The translations under genes were made by a program, and so were the position numbers. The notes under the pieces are model-generated. The model was not told the DNA's origin. It saw only the letters and a program-made list of their open reading frames with translations, and made no database searches. Below are positions 1-9,250 of a stretch of DNA of 64,000 nt, in pieces. This DNA comes from Salinisphaera hydrothermalis (GTDB taxonomy: Bacteria; Pseudomonadota; Gammaproteobacteria; Nevskiales; Salinisphaeraceae): the NCBI RefSeq assembly GCF_040361195.1, contig NZ_APNE01000007.1. One strand, 5' to 3'. How positions within the stretch are numbered: position 1 is the first letter of the stretch; each line of letters opens with the position of its first letter.

Positions 1-1271
1 GGATCGATGCCCATCTTCTTCATCGCCAGCGGGATGGCGACACCAGTCACGGCCGCGTTGAGATGGTTGATGACGAGCGCGGCCGCCATGATCACGGCGA
101 GACCGAGCTGGTGGAACCAGACGAAGGCGATGCCGCCGACCACCACGCCCCACAGAATGCCGTTGATGAGTGCGACGGCCAGCTCCTTGACCAGCAGGGC
201 GCGAGCGTTGGCAAAGCCGATCTGGCCGAGCGACAGGCCGCGAATCATCAGCGTGAGTGTTTGCGAGCCGCCGATGCCACCCATGCTGGCGACGATCGGC
301 ATCAGCACGGCCAGCGCCACGATCTTGGACAAGGCGTCCGAGAACAGCCCCACCACTTCCGACGCCAGGAACGCCGTGGCGAGATTGGTGCCGAGCCAGA
401 TCGCGCGCCGGCGCGCGCTGCGTCCGATCGGTGCGAACACGTCTTCTTCCTCGTCGAGACCGGCCAGGCTCATGATGCTGTGCTCGGCTTCGTCCCGAAT
501 CACGTCCACCACGTCGTCGATCGTGATCCGGCCCACCAGGCCGCCTTCCGGGTCCACGACCGGCGCCGAGATCAAGTCCAGGTCCTGAAACCGTTTGGCG
601 ACCTGTGCGGCCGGCATGTCCACCGCCAGCGCGTCGATATCGGTGTTCATCACCTCCGAAACATCGCGCTCGGGGTCGAGCGTGACCAGCTTGGCCAGCG
701 GCAGCATGCCGAGGTAGCGGCCATAGCGCGAGACCACGAACAACGCATCGGTATCGTCGGGCAGCGAGGCGCGCTGCTTGAGATAACGCGACACCACGTC
801 CAGTGAGACGTCCGGACGGACCGTGATGGTGTCGTTGTTCATCAGGCCGCCGGCTGAATCCGGCGCGTAGGACATCACGACCTTGAGCCGCTCGCGATTC
901 TGCACGTCCATCGAGCGCAGCATTTCGCGCGTGACCTGCTCGGGCAGGTCTTCGACCAGATCCGCCAGATCGTCGATCGGCATGCCCTCGGTCGCCGCGA
1001 GCAGTGTCTCGCGGTCGAGCGAATCGATCAGTTCGGCGCGCACCTCGTCGTTGACGTGCAGCAGCGTTTCGCCGTGATCCTCGTCGGGTACGAGTGCCCA
1101 GACCACTTCACGCTTGGCGCGCGGGATGGACTCCAGGAAGAGGGCGATTTCGGCTGGCGACAGCGAGGCCAGCATCGGTTTGAGCCGACGCATGCGGCCC
1201 GATTGCAGGGCCGCATCGAGCGAGGCCAGGCGCTCTTCGAGCACATCGGTCTTGACGGCGGGCTCGCTCAT
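1..1271 (-). CDS. mgtE: Magnesium transporter MgtE (C-terminus cut by window edge)
   Basis: MgtE is an inner-membrane Mg2+ channel gated by cytosolic Mg2+. About 423 residues are present from the ATG at 1271. The first ~130 residues form the helical N domain. A CBS pair follows (about 140-260), then the first membrane helices. The family signature P-I-V-A-S-M-G-G-I-G-G-S-Q lies near window position 270-300, within the pore-forming domain. The last helices run off the left edge, so completeness is unknown. The gene lies 118 bp downstream of ptsI on the same strand; co-location with the rpoN/PTS block is common in proteobacteria. No regulatory site is evident. Confidence 0.93.
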   Translation of the reverse strand, partial: MSEPAVKTDVLEERLASLDAALQSGRMRRLKPMLASLSPAEIALFLESIPRAKREVVWALVPDEDHGETLLHVNDEVRAELIDSLDRETLLAATEGMPIDDLADLVEDLPEQVTREMLRSMDVQNRERLKVVMSYAPDSAGGLMNNDTITVRPDVSLDVVSRYLKQRASLPDDTDALFVVSRYGRYLGMLPLAKLVTLDPERDVSEVMNTDIDALAVDMPAAQVAKRFQDLDLISAPVVDPEGGLVGRITIDDVVDVIRDEAEHSIMSLAGLDEEEDVFAPIGRSARRRAIWLGTNLATAFLASEVVGLFSDALSKIVALAVLMPIVASMGGIGGSQTLTLMIRGLSLGQIGFANARALLVKELAVALINGILWGVVVGGIAFVWFHQLGLAVIMAAALVINHLNAAVTGVAIPLAMKKMGID

Positions 1272-1389
1272 GCGACGGCCTTGGCAGTGGGGCGGGCAGA
1301 GTTACAACATAGCGAAAAGCGGGCTTTTTTTCAGCCGTTCATGCCCGCGGCCGGGCCCGCCGCCGGTATGAAAGCAAACCCGACATGGA

Positions 1390-3129
1390 TTAGTCGATGC
1401 TTTCGCGCGTGAGCCCGTCGAGCGCCTCGCGGTAGGTATTGGCGTCGGTCAGGGAAAGAATTTCGGCCGTGCGCCGGCGCAACCGATCTACATCCGCCCC
1501 CATGACCGCGCGTTTGACTTCGAGCACGCTGGCCGGATGCATGGAGAATTCGGTCAGACCGAGACCCAGCAACAGTGGGGTATAGCGCTTGTCCGAGGCC
1601 ATTTCGCCGCACATCGATACGCCGATGCCGGCCGCGCGCCCGGCGTCGATCGTCATGCGGATCAACCCCAGTACGGCCGGATGCAGCGGGTCGTAGAGAT
1701 AATTGATCTCGTCGTCGATACGATCGATGGCCAGGGTGTACTGGATCAGGTCGTTGGTGCCCAGCGAGAAGAAGTCGCAGTAGCGCGCCAGCGTCGGCGC
1801 GGCCAGCGCCGCTGCCGGGACTTCGATCATGGCGCCCACCGGCAGATCGCGATCGTAGGCGATGCCCTCGTCATCGAGTTCCGCGGCGACCTCGCCGATC
1901 AGATGACGTGCCTGGCGCATCTCGGAGACCGTGGAAATCATCGGCAGCATGATGCGCATGCGCCCCTCGGCCGAGGCCCGCAGCAACGCCCGGAGCTGGG
2001 TACGGAACAGCGCGGTTTCCTTGAGACAGAGTCGGATCGCGCGCAGGCCGAGGGCCGGGTTCGGCGAGACCTTGTCCGGCCGGCCGAGACTCTTGTCGGC
2101 CCCGGCGTCCAGCGTGCGAATGGTGACCGGGCCGTCGATCGCGGCCACCACCTGGCGGTAGACCTCGAACTGCTCGTCCTCGCTCGGCGAATCGTCGCGA
2201 TTCATGAACAGGAACTCGGTGCGATACAGTCCGACCCCCTCGGCGCCGACCTTGCCGGCCTCGATCGCATCGCCGGGCAGTTCGACGTTGGCGAGCATGG
2301 TCACACGCACGCCGTCAGCGGAGACCGCGTCTTCGTCGCGCAGCACGGCGAGCATGCGCTGGTAGCGTGCGTCGCGCTGTTGTCGATGCCGGTAGAAGGC
2401 AAGCGCCGCTTCGTCGGGATCAGCCAGCAGATGGCCGGCCTCGCCGTCGACGATGACGTTTTCTTCGTCGGCGAGGATGCGACGCGCGCCCACGGCGCCC
2501 ATCAACGCCGGGATACGCAGGCTGCGCGCCAGAATCGCGCTGTGCGACAGCGGCCCGCCGTGTTCGGTGACCACCGCAGCCACGCCCTGCTGGTGCAACA
2601 GGATGATATCGGCCGGCGTGAGTTCGTCGGCGACGATGACCGGCCGTGGGCCGGCCTCGTCGGTGGGGCAGCCGCCGATCGGGTGTTCCTGATTGAGCAA
2701 GACACGCTGCAGCCGCGCGGTCACGTGAGCGATATCGTCGCGCCGGGTGCGTAGATAACTGTCGTCCATCTGCTCGAAGACGTCGATCAGTTCCTCGGCC
2801 TGCAGTTTGAGCGCCCATTCAGCGTTGACCCGATCATCGCGGATTCGCGCGGTCACCGTCTCGATCAGTGCCGCATCGTCCATCATCAACAGATGAGTCT
2901 CGATGAAAGCGCCGATTTCGGATGGGGCGTTGGCCGGAATCTGATCGCGCACCGCGGCCAGCTGTTCACGCGCTTCGCGCGCGGCGGCGTTGAAGCGCGC
3001 GATCTCGTCCTCGATCGCCTCGGCGCCGATATGGTACTCGGGAATATCCAGATCGGTGCCATGCATGCGATGCACGGGCCCGATCGCGACCCCGCGCGAG
3101 GCGCCAATGGCCGACAGCCAAAGACTCAT
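1390..3129 (-). CDS. ptsI: PTS Enzyme I (phosphoenolpyruvate-protein phosphotransferase)
   Basis: Enzyme I takes phosphate from PEP and passes it to HPr. The chosen start (ATG at 3129) gives 579 residues beginning MSLWLSAIGASRG, the usual length and N-terminus. An upstream in-frame start at 3246 would add 39 unlike residues and overlap ptsH, so it is rejected. The phosphorylated His is H196 in GGPLSHSAILARS. The C-terminal PEP-binding barrel shows the SLGTNDLIQY motif and the catalytic Cys in SMCGEMASD. There is no N-terminal GAF domain, so this is PtsI-like rather than PtsP. It lies 37 bp after ptsH. No sugar permease gene is nearby, which suggests a regulatory phosphorelay. Confidence 0.93.
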   Translation of the reverse strand: MSLWLSAIGASRGVAIGPVHRMHGTDLDIPEYHIGAEAIEDEIARFNAAAREAREQLAAVRDQIPANAPSEIGAFIETHLLMMDDAALIETVTARIRDDRVNAEWALKLQAEELIDVFEQMDDSYLRTRRDDIAHVTARLQRVLLNQEHPIGGCPTDEAGPRPVIVADELTPADIILLHQQGVAAVVTEHGGPLSHSAILARSLRIPALMGAVGARRILADEENVIVDGEAGHLLADPDEAALAFYRHRQQRDARYQRMLAVLRDEDAVSADGVRVTMLANVELPGDAIEAGKVGAEGVGLYRTEFLFMNRDDSPSEDEQFEVYRQVVAAIDGPVTIRTLDAGADKSLGRPDKVSPNPALGLRAIRLCLKETALFRTQLRALLRASAEGRMRIMLPMISTVSEMRQARHLIGEVAAELDDEGIAYDRDLPVGAMIEVPAAALAAPTLARYCDFFSLGTNDLIQYTLAIDRIDDEINYLYDPLHPAVLGLIRMTIDAGRAAGIGVSMCGEMASDKRYTPLLLGLGLTEFSMHPASVLEVKRAVMGADVDRLRRRTAEILSLTDANTYREALDGLTRESID

Positions 3130-3166
3130 CGGAAACCGCCCGGTGTCGGCGTGCGCCGCGGCACGA

Positions 3167-3436
3167 TCACTGGGCCTCGCCGAAGCGATCGGCAACCAGG
3201 GCATCGAGGGCATCCAGCGCTTCGTTGGCGTCGTCTCCCTCGGCACTCACATGAATGGTGCTGCCGCGTGCGGCTGCGAGCATCATCACGCCCATGATCG
3301 ATTTGCCCGATACCTCGCGGCCGTCCTTGGTCACGGTGATGCGCGATTCGAACTGCGAGGCGACCGTGACGAATTTACTGGCTGCGCGTGCATGGAGGCC
3401 CAGCTTGTTGACGATCGACAAATCGCGAGTTGGCAT
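3167..3436 (-). CDS. ptsH: Phosphocarrier protein HPr
   Basis: HPr is an 89-residue cytosolic phosphocarrier, the typical length. H15 in NKLGLHARAAS accepts phosphate from Enzyme I. S46 in the GKSIMGVMMLAA segment is the regulatory serine used by HPr kinase/phosphorylase, and that kinase gene (hprK) lies 1.7 kb away on the same strand. Both residues are intact, so the protein could be controlled at either site. The gene sits between the EIIA-Man-like gene and ptsI with 37-bp gaps on each side, consistent with one transcript. Confidence 0.95.
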   Translation of the reverse strand: MPTRDLSIVNKLGLHARAASKFVTVASQFESRITVTKDGREVSGKSIMGVMMLAAARGSTIHVSAEGDDANEALDALDALVADRFGEAQ

Positions 3437-3473
3437 GAGTTGGCTCTTGTTTGTTGTGGTAACCAGTGGATGA

Positions 3474-3896
3474 TCAATGCACGCGCGCCACGCTGCGCTG
3501 GCCCGCTGCTACCGCGGATTCGGCCAGTTCAGTCAGGCTCATGCCCGGATAGTTGTAGCTGCGGATCAGCATGGCCAGATTCGCTCCGGTAACGAGCGCG
3601 ACCCGGTCACGGTTCTGTGCTGCGGCATGCGCAATCCGATACGGCGTCGCCCCCATGACATCGATGAGTATCAGCACGCCCGCGCCGCTGTCCAGCGCAT
3701 CGATGGCCGCGGCCACATCGCGCTCGACGCCTTCGGGATCGTCTTTGGCTGAAACACTGATGATGCGGGTCGGCCGAACCAGCGCGCCGATTACGTGGCG
3801 CGCGGCCGCCAGCAGCGCCTCCGGCAGGCCGGCATGGCCGACCAGGATCAGGCCGGGCATCGGTTCCGGGTTCGCAGAGGGCATGTCAGTGGTCAT
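3474..3896 (-). CDS. PTS fructose/mannose-type EIIA domain protein
   Basis: This 140-residue protein has the EIIA-Man fold. The likely phosphoryl-accepting His is in LVGHAGLPEALL near residue 21. The GVLILIDVMGATPYRIA segment matches the family's second strand-loop region. It is a stand-alone IIA domain with no IIB, IIC or IID partner in the window, as in the regulatory (non-transport) PTS of many alpha- and betaproteobacteria. It probably receives phosphate from HPr. The start at 3896 gives about 14 unaligned N-terminal residues; the internal ATG (Met5) is an alternative. The upstream 395-bp gap suggests its own promoter. Confidence 0.88.
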   Translation of the reverse strand: MTTDMPSANPEPMPGLILVGHAGLPEALLAAARHVIGALVRPTRIISVSAKDDPEGVERDVAAAIDALDSGAGVLILIDVMGATPYRIAHAAAQNRDRVALVTGANLAMLIRSYNYPGMSLTELAESAVAAGQRSVARVH

Positions 3897-4291
3897 GGAT
3901 TATCGCGGGTTCGAACAGGGCCCGGCGAGGGCCACCCGTGTCGGCTGCAGATTCGACATCGACTATCGCACAGCATTTCGCTTACGACAGGCCAGGCGCG
4001 ACGCACTTGGAGCTCAGACGCTGGCGCGCTGAGGTTCGGTGCCCGCCAAGCGTGCGGTTGTGACGGTATACGAAACGGCGCCCGCGCGACGCCGGGACGA
4101 CGACAACCCCGGAAAACGCGTCCGTCCTGCGCCACCGTGCTGGGTTGCGGCCAAGCCCATACCGCGATGATCGATACGCCTTGAATGGGCGTTGTCGTGT
4201 CCCGTTCATGCCTGCCGGCGCGGCACTCAACCCGGCGAGGCCGGCGGCTCGATCTCGCGACAGCGAACGTGATGCCGGGCGTTCGTCGCAA
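3897..4291. other. 395-bp gap between rapZ and the EIIA-Man gene
   Basis: No convincing gene is seen. Open frames here on both strands are short, Arg-rich and resemble no family I know. The stretch should hold the promoter for the EIIA-ptsH-ptsI group on the minus strand and the end of the rapZ transcript, but I see no strong -35/-10 pair, sigma-54 site or terminator hairpin with a T-run. Confidence 0.4.
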
Positions 4292-5149
4292 TCAGTGCAG
4301 TTCGTTATGGCGGACCAGGACGTTCGCGTACTGGCGCCGTAAATGTTCGGTGATCTGCTCGGCAAGATAGACCGAGCGATGCTTGCCGCCGGTACAGCCG
4401 ATCGCGACCGTAATATAGGTTCGGTCCTCACGCGCGAAGTCGGGTAGCCAGCGGGTAAGAAAGCGCACGATATCGTCGCGCATTTCGTGGGTCGCCGGTT
4501 GCGCGGCCAGATGCTCGGCTACGGCCGCGTCCTGACCGGTCAGCGCGCGCAGCTCCGGAACCCAGTGCGGATTGGGCAGGCAGCGCACGTCGAATACGAA
4601 ATCGACCGCGGGCGGCAGGCCGTACTTGAAACCGAACGACTGTACGAGGATCGACAATTCGCCGCTGGACGAGCCTTCGACGCGGTTGCGGATGATGTCG
4701 CGCAGCTGATGGATGTTCAGTCGGCTGGTATCGATCGAGATATCGGCCTTGGAGGCGATGGGCTGCGTGAGTTCGGTGTCGAGCGCGACCGCATCAATCA
4801 GCGAGCGCTGATCGTTGGATAGCGGGTGCTTGCGCCGGGTCTCGGAGTAGCGCCGCAGGATGGTGTCTTCGTCGGCATAGAGATAGATGATCTCGATATC
4901 GAGATCGTCACTGCGAAGCGCATCGATGCGTTCGCTGAATTCGGCGATCTCAGTTTGTCGGGCGCGTGAGTCCACGCCGATCGCGAGCCGATCGAAATCC
5001 AGCCCCTGGCGGCGCAGCGTGTCCGCCGAGACTTCACGCAGCAGGCCCAGCGGCAGGTTGTCGATGCAGTAATAGCCCAGGTCTTCGAGCATGTTCAGCG
5101 CCACGGATTTACCGGCGCCGGCCAGCCCGCTGACGACGATCAGTCGCAT
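4292..5149 (-). CDS. rapZ: RNase adapter protein RapZ
   Basis: RapZ is an RNA-binding adaptor. In enterobacteria it delivers the sRNA GlmZ to RNase E and so controls GlmS and the supply of UDP-GlcNAc precursors. The 285-residue length is typical. A Walker A loop GLAGAGKS is at residues 8-15, and the conserved C-terminal GCTGGKHRSVYLAE motif is near residue 245. The first 10 bp overlap the end of hprK, implying coupled translation. No GlmZ/GlmY-like RNA was recognised in the window, so the RNA partner is unknown here. Confidence 0.95.
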   Translation of the reverse strand: MRLIVVSGLAGAGKSVALNMLEDLGYYCIDNLPLGLLREVSADTLRRQGLDFDRLAIGVDSRARQTEIAEFSERIDALRSDDLDIEIIYLYADEDTILRRYSETRRKHPLSNDQRSLIDAVALDTELTQPIASKADISIDTSRLNIHQLRDIIRNRVEGSSSGELSILVQSFGFKYGLPPAVDFVFDVRCLPNPHWVPELRALTGQDAAVAEHLAAQPATHEMRDDIVRFLTRWLPDFAREDRTYITVAIGCTGGKHRSVYLAEQITEHLRRQYANVLVRHNELH

Positions 5150-6138
5150 GAACTTACTCCTGTCGGGTCTGCGCCGATGACCTGGGCCTGGCGTGCGGCG
5201 AACTGTTCGTCACTGTATTGGCCCTGCATGCGCAGCAGATGATCGCGTGCGGCGGCTTCCACTAGCACCGACAGGTTATGTCCGACGGCCACGGGCAATG
5301 TGATCTCGGGTATGGAGGTATCCAGAATTTCGCGCGTGGCGCGGGCGCCGGTCAAGCGATCCGGCGGCGTGGCGTCGCCGGTATCACCGCGCACGAGACG
5401 GATGATCAGGCCAAGCTGCTTACGGCGTTTGATAGCGGCCTCGCCGAACATCGCCCGGATGTTCAGAATGCCGAGCCCGCGAACTTCCAGAAAATCCTGC
5501 AACAAGGGCGGGCAGCCGCCGTTGAGATCGTCGGGGCCGAGCAGCACGAATTCGGGGGCGTCATCGGCCACCAGTCGATGGCCGCGGTTGATGAGTTCCA
5601 GCGCGAGTTCGGATTTGCCCACGCCGGGGTCGCCCACCAGCAGCAGGCCGATCGATAGTACTTCCAGGAACACGCCGTGCAGGGTGATCTGGCGGGCCAG
5701 GGTCTCGCCGAGAAAATGGCGCAGTCGATAGGCGACGTGATGGCCGCTGGTCGGGGTGGTAAACACGGCGATGCCGGCTGCGCGCAGGGCGTCGTGAAGA
5801 TAAGCCGGCAGGGTTTGCGCGTCGGCGACCACGACCAGCCGGGTGGCGCCTTCGGTCAGCTGGTGCCGCAGATGCACAGCGAGTTCATCGGACAGCCCGG
5901 CCAGATAAGCGATTTCCGGATGGCCGACGATCTGCACCTGCGGTGGGTGAATGAAATTAAGATAGCCCACGGTCGGCACGCGCCAACCGCCGTGCTGGGT
6001 GGCCCCCAGCGTGCCGGCCGCGCCGATCGTCGGTTCCGGCCAGCGCAGCTGCAGCGAGTCGGCCAGCCGCTCGTACAGCGTTTCGATGTCGACCCGTCGA
6101 TCAGCGTCCTCGCGGGCCTCGGCGCGGGGGTTGTCCAT
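5140..6138 (-). CDS. hprK: HPr kinase/phosphorylase
   Basis: HprK phosphorylates and dephosphorylates HPr on Ser46. The start at 6138 (MDNPRAEARED) gives 332 residues. The longer frame to 6237 would overlap ptsN and lacks similarity. The N-terminal substrate-like domain covers about 20-145. The P-loop GDPGVGKS is at 169-176, and the family signature LEVRGLGILNIRAMFG is near 217-232. It lies 34 bp after ptsN and overlaps rapZ by 10 bp. HprK is absent from enterobacteria but found in several other proteobacteria; with intact Ser46 in the local HPr it is probably functional. Confidence 0.93.
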   Translation of the reverse strand: MDNPRAEAREDADRRVDIETLYERLADSLQLRWPEPTIGAAGTLGATQHGGWRVPTVGYLNFIHPPQVQIVGHPEIAYLAGLSDELAVHLRHQLTEGATRLVVVADAQTLPAYLHDALRAAGIAVFTTPTSGHHVAYRLRHFLGETLARQITLHGVFLEVLSIGLLLVGDPGVGKSELALELINRGHRLVADDAPEFVLLGPDDLNGGCPPLLQDFLEVRGLGILNIRAMFGEAAIKRRKQLGLIIRLVRGDTGDATPPDRLTGARATREILDTSIPEITLPVAVGHNLSVLVEAAARDHLLRMQGQYSDEQFAARQAQVIGADPTGVSSCD

Positions 6139-6172
6139 AGGCGGGCGGTCCGTGATCGCGTGGGGCGCGGGG

Positions 6173-6637
6173 CTATATGACGATCGTGTCGTGATCGAGC
6201 AGGGCGCGATAGAGGCTGCGGTCGTCGCCAGCTTCACGCAGATCGGAGAGCGTGTCGGCTTCGGAGAAGATCTCGGCGAGTTGGCGCAGCAGTTTCAAGT
6301 GCTCGTCGGTCGCGTCTTCGGGCACCAGAAGACCGAAGATCAGATCGACCGGCTGGTCGTCGGTGGCTTCGAAATCCACGCCCTGCGGCAAACGAATAAA
6401 GGCGCCGATGCAGTCGTCGATGCCTTTGAGGCGCGCGTGGGGGATGGCCACGCCATCCCCCACGCCGGTACTGCCGAGTTTTTCACGGCCGATCAGCCCG
6501 TTGAATACGTCGGCGGCGGTCAGGTAAGGCGTGCCCTCGGCCAGGATATCGGCCAGCTGTTCCAGGGCACGTTTCTTGGACTGCACGTCGGCGGCGAGCT
6601 GGACCCGATCGGGCGCGACGATATCGGCGATATTCAT
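6173..6637 (-). CDS. ptsN: Nitrogen-regulatory PTS EIIA (PtsN)
   Basis: PtsN is the 154-residue IIA-Ntr output protein of the nitrogen PTS. It modulates K+ transport and other targets through its phosphorylation state. The active-site His is H67 in DGVAIPHARL. The FGLLVPEDATDEHLKLL segment is typical of the family. The gene keeps the usual position after rpoN and hpf. Its phosphate donor is expected to be the HPr encoded downstream. Confidence 0.95.
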   Translation of the reverse strand: MNIADIVAPDRVQLAADVQSKKRALEQLADILAEGTPYLTAADVFNGLIGREKLGSTGVGDGVAIPHARLKGIDDCIGAFIRLPQGVDFEATDDQPVDLIFGLLVPEDATDEHLKLLRQLAEIFSEADTLSDLREAGDDRSLYRALLDHDTIVI

Positions 6638-6656
6638 GATGATGGGCGTCGAACGG

Positions 6657-6983
6657 CTAGTCCGTGCTCATATCGATGTGACGCGCCTGGCGATTGTGAT
6701 GATCGCAGGCTTTTTCCTTGTGCCGCAGCGTCTGGCGATCGAGCTTGTCGACCATGCAGTCGATAGCGGCGTACATATCTTCCTTGGTGGCCTCGGCGTG
6801 CAGCGTCGCACCCCGGAGTTGCATGGTCACCTCGGCCTTGTGCCGTAGTTTTTCGACTTCGAGAACCACTTCGGCGTCGAGCACATGATCGAAATGGCGC
6901 TCGATGCGTTCCATCTTTGAGGCCACGTACTGATGCAGGGCATTGGTCATATCGACGTGGTGGCCGGAGATGTTCAGGTTCAT
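6657..6983 (-). CDS. hpf: Ribosome hibernation promoting factor HPF
   Basis: This is a 108-residue short-type HPF/YfiA protein that binds the 30S decoding region and helps dimerise ribosomes in stationary phase. The MNLNISGHHVDMTNAL start and the beta-alpha-beta layout match the family. The Lys/His-rich tail after residue 85 is typical of the short form. It lies 54 bp downstream of rpoN and 19 bp upstream of ptsN. Confidence 0.94.
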   Translation of the reverse strand: MNLNISGHHVDMTNALHQYVASKMERIERHFDHVLDAEVVLEVEKLRHKAEVTMQLRGATLHAEATKEDMYAAIDCMVDKLDRQTLRHKEKACDHHNRQARHIDMSTD

Positions 6984-7037
6984 CGCGTACTCCTTGGCAG
7001 CGTGTGTGGACGAACAAGGATTAACATGCGTTCGGGG

Positions 7038-8492
7038 TCACCCCGCCTTACGCCGGCGCTCGTGCGACGGCGGAATGGACAGGGCCTCACGATATTTGGC
7101 GACCGTACGGCGGGCGACACGAATGCCGTTGTCGAGCAGGGCTTCGGCAAGCTTGCTGTCGGACAAGGGCTTGTTCGGGGCCTCACTGGCGACCATGCGT
7201 TTGATCATGGCCTGGATCGCCGTGGCCGAGGCCGAGCCGCCGTCGGTGGTGGAAACGTGGCTGGAAAAGAAATACTTGAGTTCGAAGATGCCGCGCGGCG
7301 TCTGCATGTACTTGTTGGCCGTCGCCCGCGATACGGTCGATTCGTGTATATCGAGTTGTTCGGCCACGTCGCGCAACACCAGCGGTTTCATTGCCTCTTC
7401 GCCATATTCCAGAAAAGCACGCTGGGCTTCAACTATGCAATGCGCCACTTCCAGCAGGGTATCGTTACGCGATTTCAGGCTGTTGAGGAAGAACCGCGCC
7501 TCCTGCAGATGGGATTTCAGCGTGGTCTGGTCGGCGGATTTGTCCGCTCGCTTGATCAATGCCAGGTACTGGCTGTTGATGCGCAGCTTGGGCGCGATGT
7601 CGGCGTTGAGCGCGACGTGCCAGCCCTCAGCGCTTCGGGTGACGAACACCTCGGGAATGACGTAATCGGACTCGTGCTGGGTGAAAGCCTCGCCGGGATG
7701 GGGCTGCAAGGTCTGGATCAGCGCGACGGCCACTTCGAGATCGTCGCGTGACACCGACAGACGGCGTGCCAGCGCGTCGCGATTCGGGGTTGCCAGCTGT
7801 TCCAGCGACTCGCGCCGGACCAGGGTCAGCGCCAGATCGCGACCGGGCGCGTCCGCGGGCAGGCCGCGCAGCTGGATGGCCAGGCATTCGGCCAGGCTGC
7901 GACCGGCCACGCCGGGCGGATCGAAGTCCTGGATCGCGAGCAGCACGGCCTCGACACGCTCGGGCGCGATCTCGAACTCGTCGGCGATGCGCGCCCCGAC
8001 GTCGTCCCAGTCGAGCAACAGGCCATTATTGTCGATGGCATCGATGATCACCGCCGCGATCGCACGCTGATCGGCCGTGAACGAGTGCATGTCCGCCTGC
8101 CAAGTCAGGTGCGCATGCAGATCGGGCGTGCTCGACAGATTGGCCTGGCGATAGTCCCAGTAGTCTTCGTCGTCGGCGGTCGGGGCGGGTGACGCCGGCG
8201 CCGCCGAGCCCGCGTAGATATCGTTCCAGTCGGCATCCACCGGGAGGTTTTCGGGGATCTCGCTGTCCTTGCCCGAGGCCTGTTCGCGTTCACGCTTGCG
8301 CGCCTCGGCGGCCTCGTTGGAATCGATTTCGTCGTGGCCGTCGTCGGCCTCGAGCATGACGTTGGACTCGAGCGCATCCTGGATCTCGGTTTTCAGATCC
8401 AGGGTCGACAGCTGCAGCATGCGAATGGCCTGCTGCAGCGCTGGCGTCATCGTCAGCGTCTGTCCCAGATTCAGACCGAGCGTCTGCTTCAT
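7038..8492 (-). CDS. rpoN: RNA polymerase sigma-54 factor RpoN
   Basis: Sigma-54 directs RNA polymerase to -24/-12 promoters that need an AAA+ activator. The protein has 484 residues. Region I (about 1-50, Gln/Leu-rich) starts MKQTLGLNLGQTLTMTP. An acidic region II (about 50-120) is followed by the core-binding domain. The C-terminal RpoN box ARRTVAKYR is at 460-468. Its start overlaps the lptB stop by 4 bp. The linkage lptB-rpoN-hpf-ptsN is a standard proteobacterial arrangement. Confidence 0.96.
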   Translation of the reverse strand: MKQTLGLNLGQTLTMTPALQQAIRMLQLSTLDLKTEIQDALESNVMLEADDGHDEIDSNEAAEARKREREQASGKDSEIPENLPVDADWNDIYAGSAAPASPAPTADDEDYWDYRQANLSSTPDLHAHLTWQADMHSFTADQRAIAAVIIDAIDNNGLLLDWDDVGARIADEFEIAPERVEAVLLAIQDFDPPGVAGRSLAECLAIQLRGLPADAPGRDLALTLVRRESLEQLATPNRDALARRLSVSRDDLEVAVALIQTLQPHPGEAFTQHESDYVIPEVFVTRSAEGWHVALNADIAPKLRINSQYLALIKRADKSADQTTLKSHLQEARFFLNSLKSRNDTLLEVAHCIVEAQRAFLEYGEEAMKPLVLRDVAEQLDIHESTVSRATANKYMQTPRGIFELKYFFSSHVSTTDGGSASATAIQAMIKRMVASEAPNKPLSDSKLAEALLDNGIRVARRTVAKYREALSIPPSHERRRKAG

Positions 8493-9250
8493 AGCCGAAA
8501 GTCCTCGCCGAGATAGACGTCGCGGACCTTCTGATCGGCCAGGATATGCTCCCCCTGGCCTTCGGCAATGACCGAGCCGTCGGCCAGGATATAAGCCCGG
8601 TCGCAGATCGACAGGGTCTCACGAACGTTGTGGTCGGTGATCAGCACGCCGATGCCACGATTCTGTAGATGACGGATGATGCTGCGGATATCGCCGATCG
8701 AGATCGGATCGATGCCCGCGAACGGCTCGTCCAGCAGCATGAAGGTGGGTCGAGCGGCCAGCGCGCGGGCGATTTCCACCCGCCGCCGTTCGCCGCCGGA
8801 CAGGTTCAGGCCCTTGGAGTCGGCGATATGGCCGATCGAAAGCTCATCGAGCAGCTCCGAAAGCTCGCGTTCGATGCCGGCCCGGTCCAGGTCCTTCCGA
8901 ACCTGCAGAATGGCCCGGATATTGTCGGCAACGGTCAGCTTGCGGAATACCGAGGCTTCCTGGGGCAGATAGCCAATGCCCATCTGCGACCGTCGATGCA
9001 TCGGCAGGCCGACGAGATTGTGCCCCCCCAGGTCGAGGGTGCCGCTGTCCGGCGTCACCAGCCCCACGATCATGTAGAACGACGTGGTCTTGCCGGCCCC
9101 GTTGGGCCCGAGCAGCCCGACGACTTCGCCTCGCGCCACACGCAGATCGACATCGCGTACCACGTCGCGCCCTTTGTAGCGCTTGCGCAGGCCGGTCGCG
9201 GTAAGCACCGCGTCCTCGGCCATAGGCGTCTGGGATGCCGCGGCCGCCAT
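8489..9250 (-). CDS. lptB: LPS export ABC ATPase LptB
   Basis: LptB is the cytoplasmic ATPase of the LptB2FG extractor that pulls LPS from the inner membrane. The 253 residues include Walker A (GPNGAGKTT, from residue 48), an ABC signature LSGGERRR near 149 and Walker B FMLLDEPFAGID. The start at 9250 shares one base with the lptA stop; an ATG at 9223 (Met10) is a possible alternative that removes a poorly conserved lead. It overlaps rpoN by 4 bp. lptF and lptG are not in the window. Confidence 0.95.
   Translation of the reverse strand: MAAAASQTPMAEDAVLTATGLRKRYKGRDVVRDVDLRVARGEVVGLLGPNGAGKTTSFYMIVGLVTPDSGTLDLGGHNLVGLPMHRRSQMGIGYLPQEASVFRKLTVADNIRAILQVRKDLDRAGIERELSELLDELSIGHIADSKGLNLSGGERRRVEIARALAARPTFMLLDEPFAGIDPISIGDIRSIIRHLQNRGIGVLITDHNVRETLSICDRAYILADGSVIAEGQGEHILADQKVRDVYLGEDFRL

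Noticed and set aside
1320..1370. T-run and GC repeats between mgtE and ptsI
   Set aside because: The T-run is on the plus strand while both genes are on the minus strand; the stem is only 4 bp.
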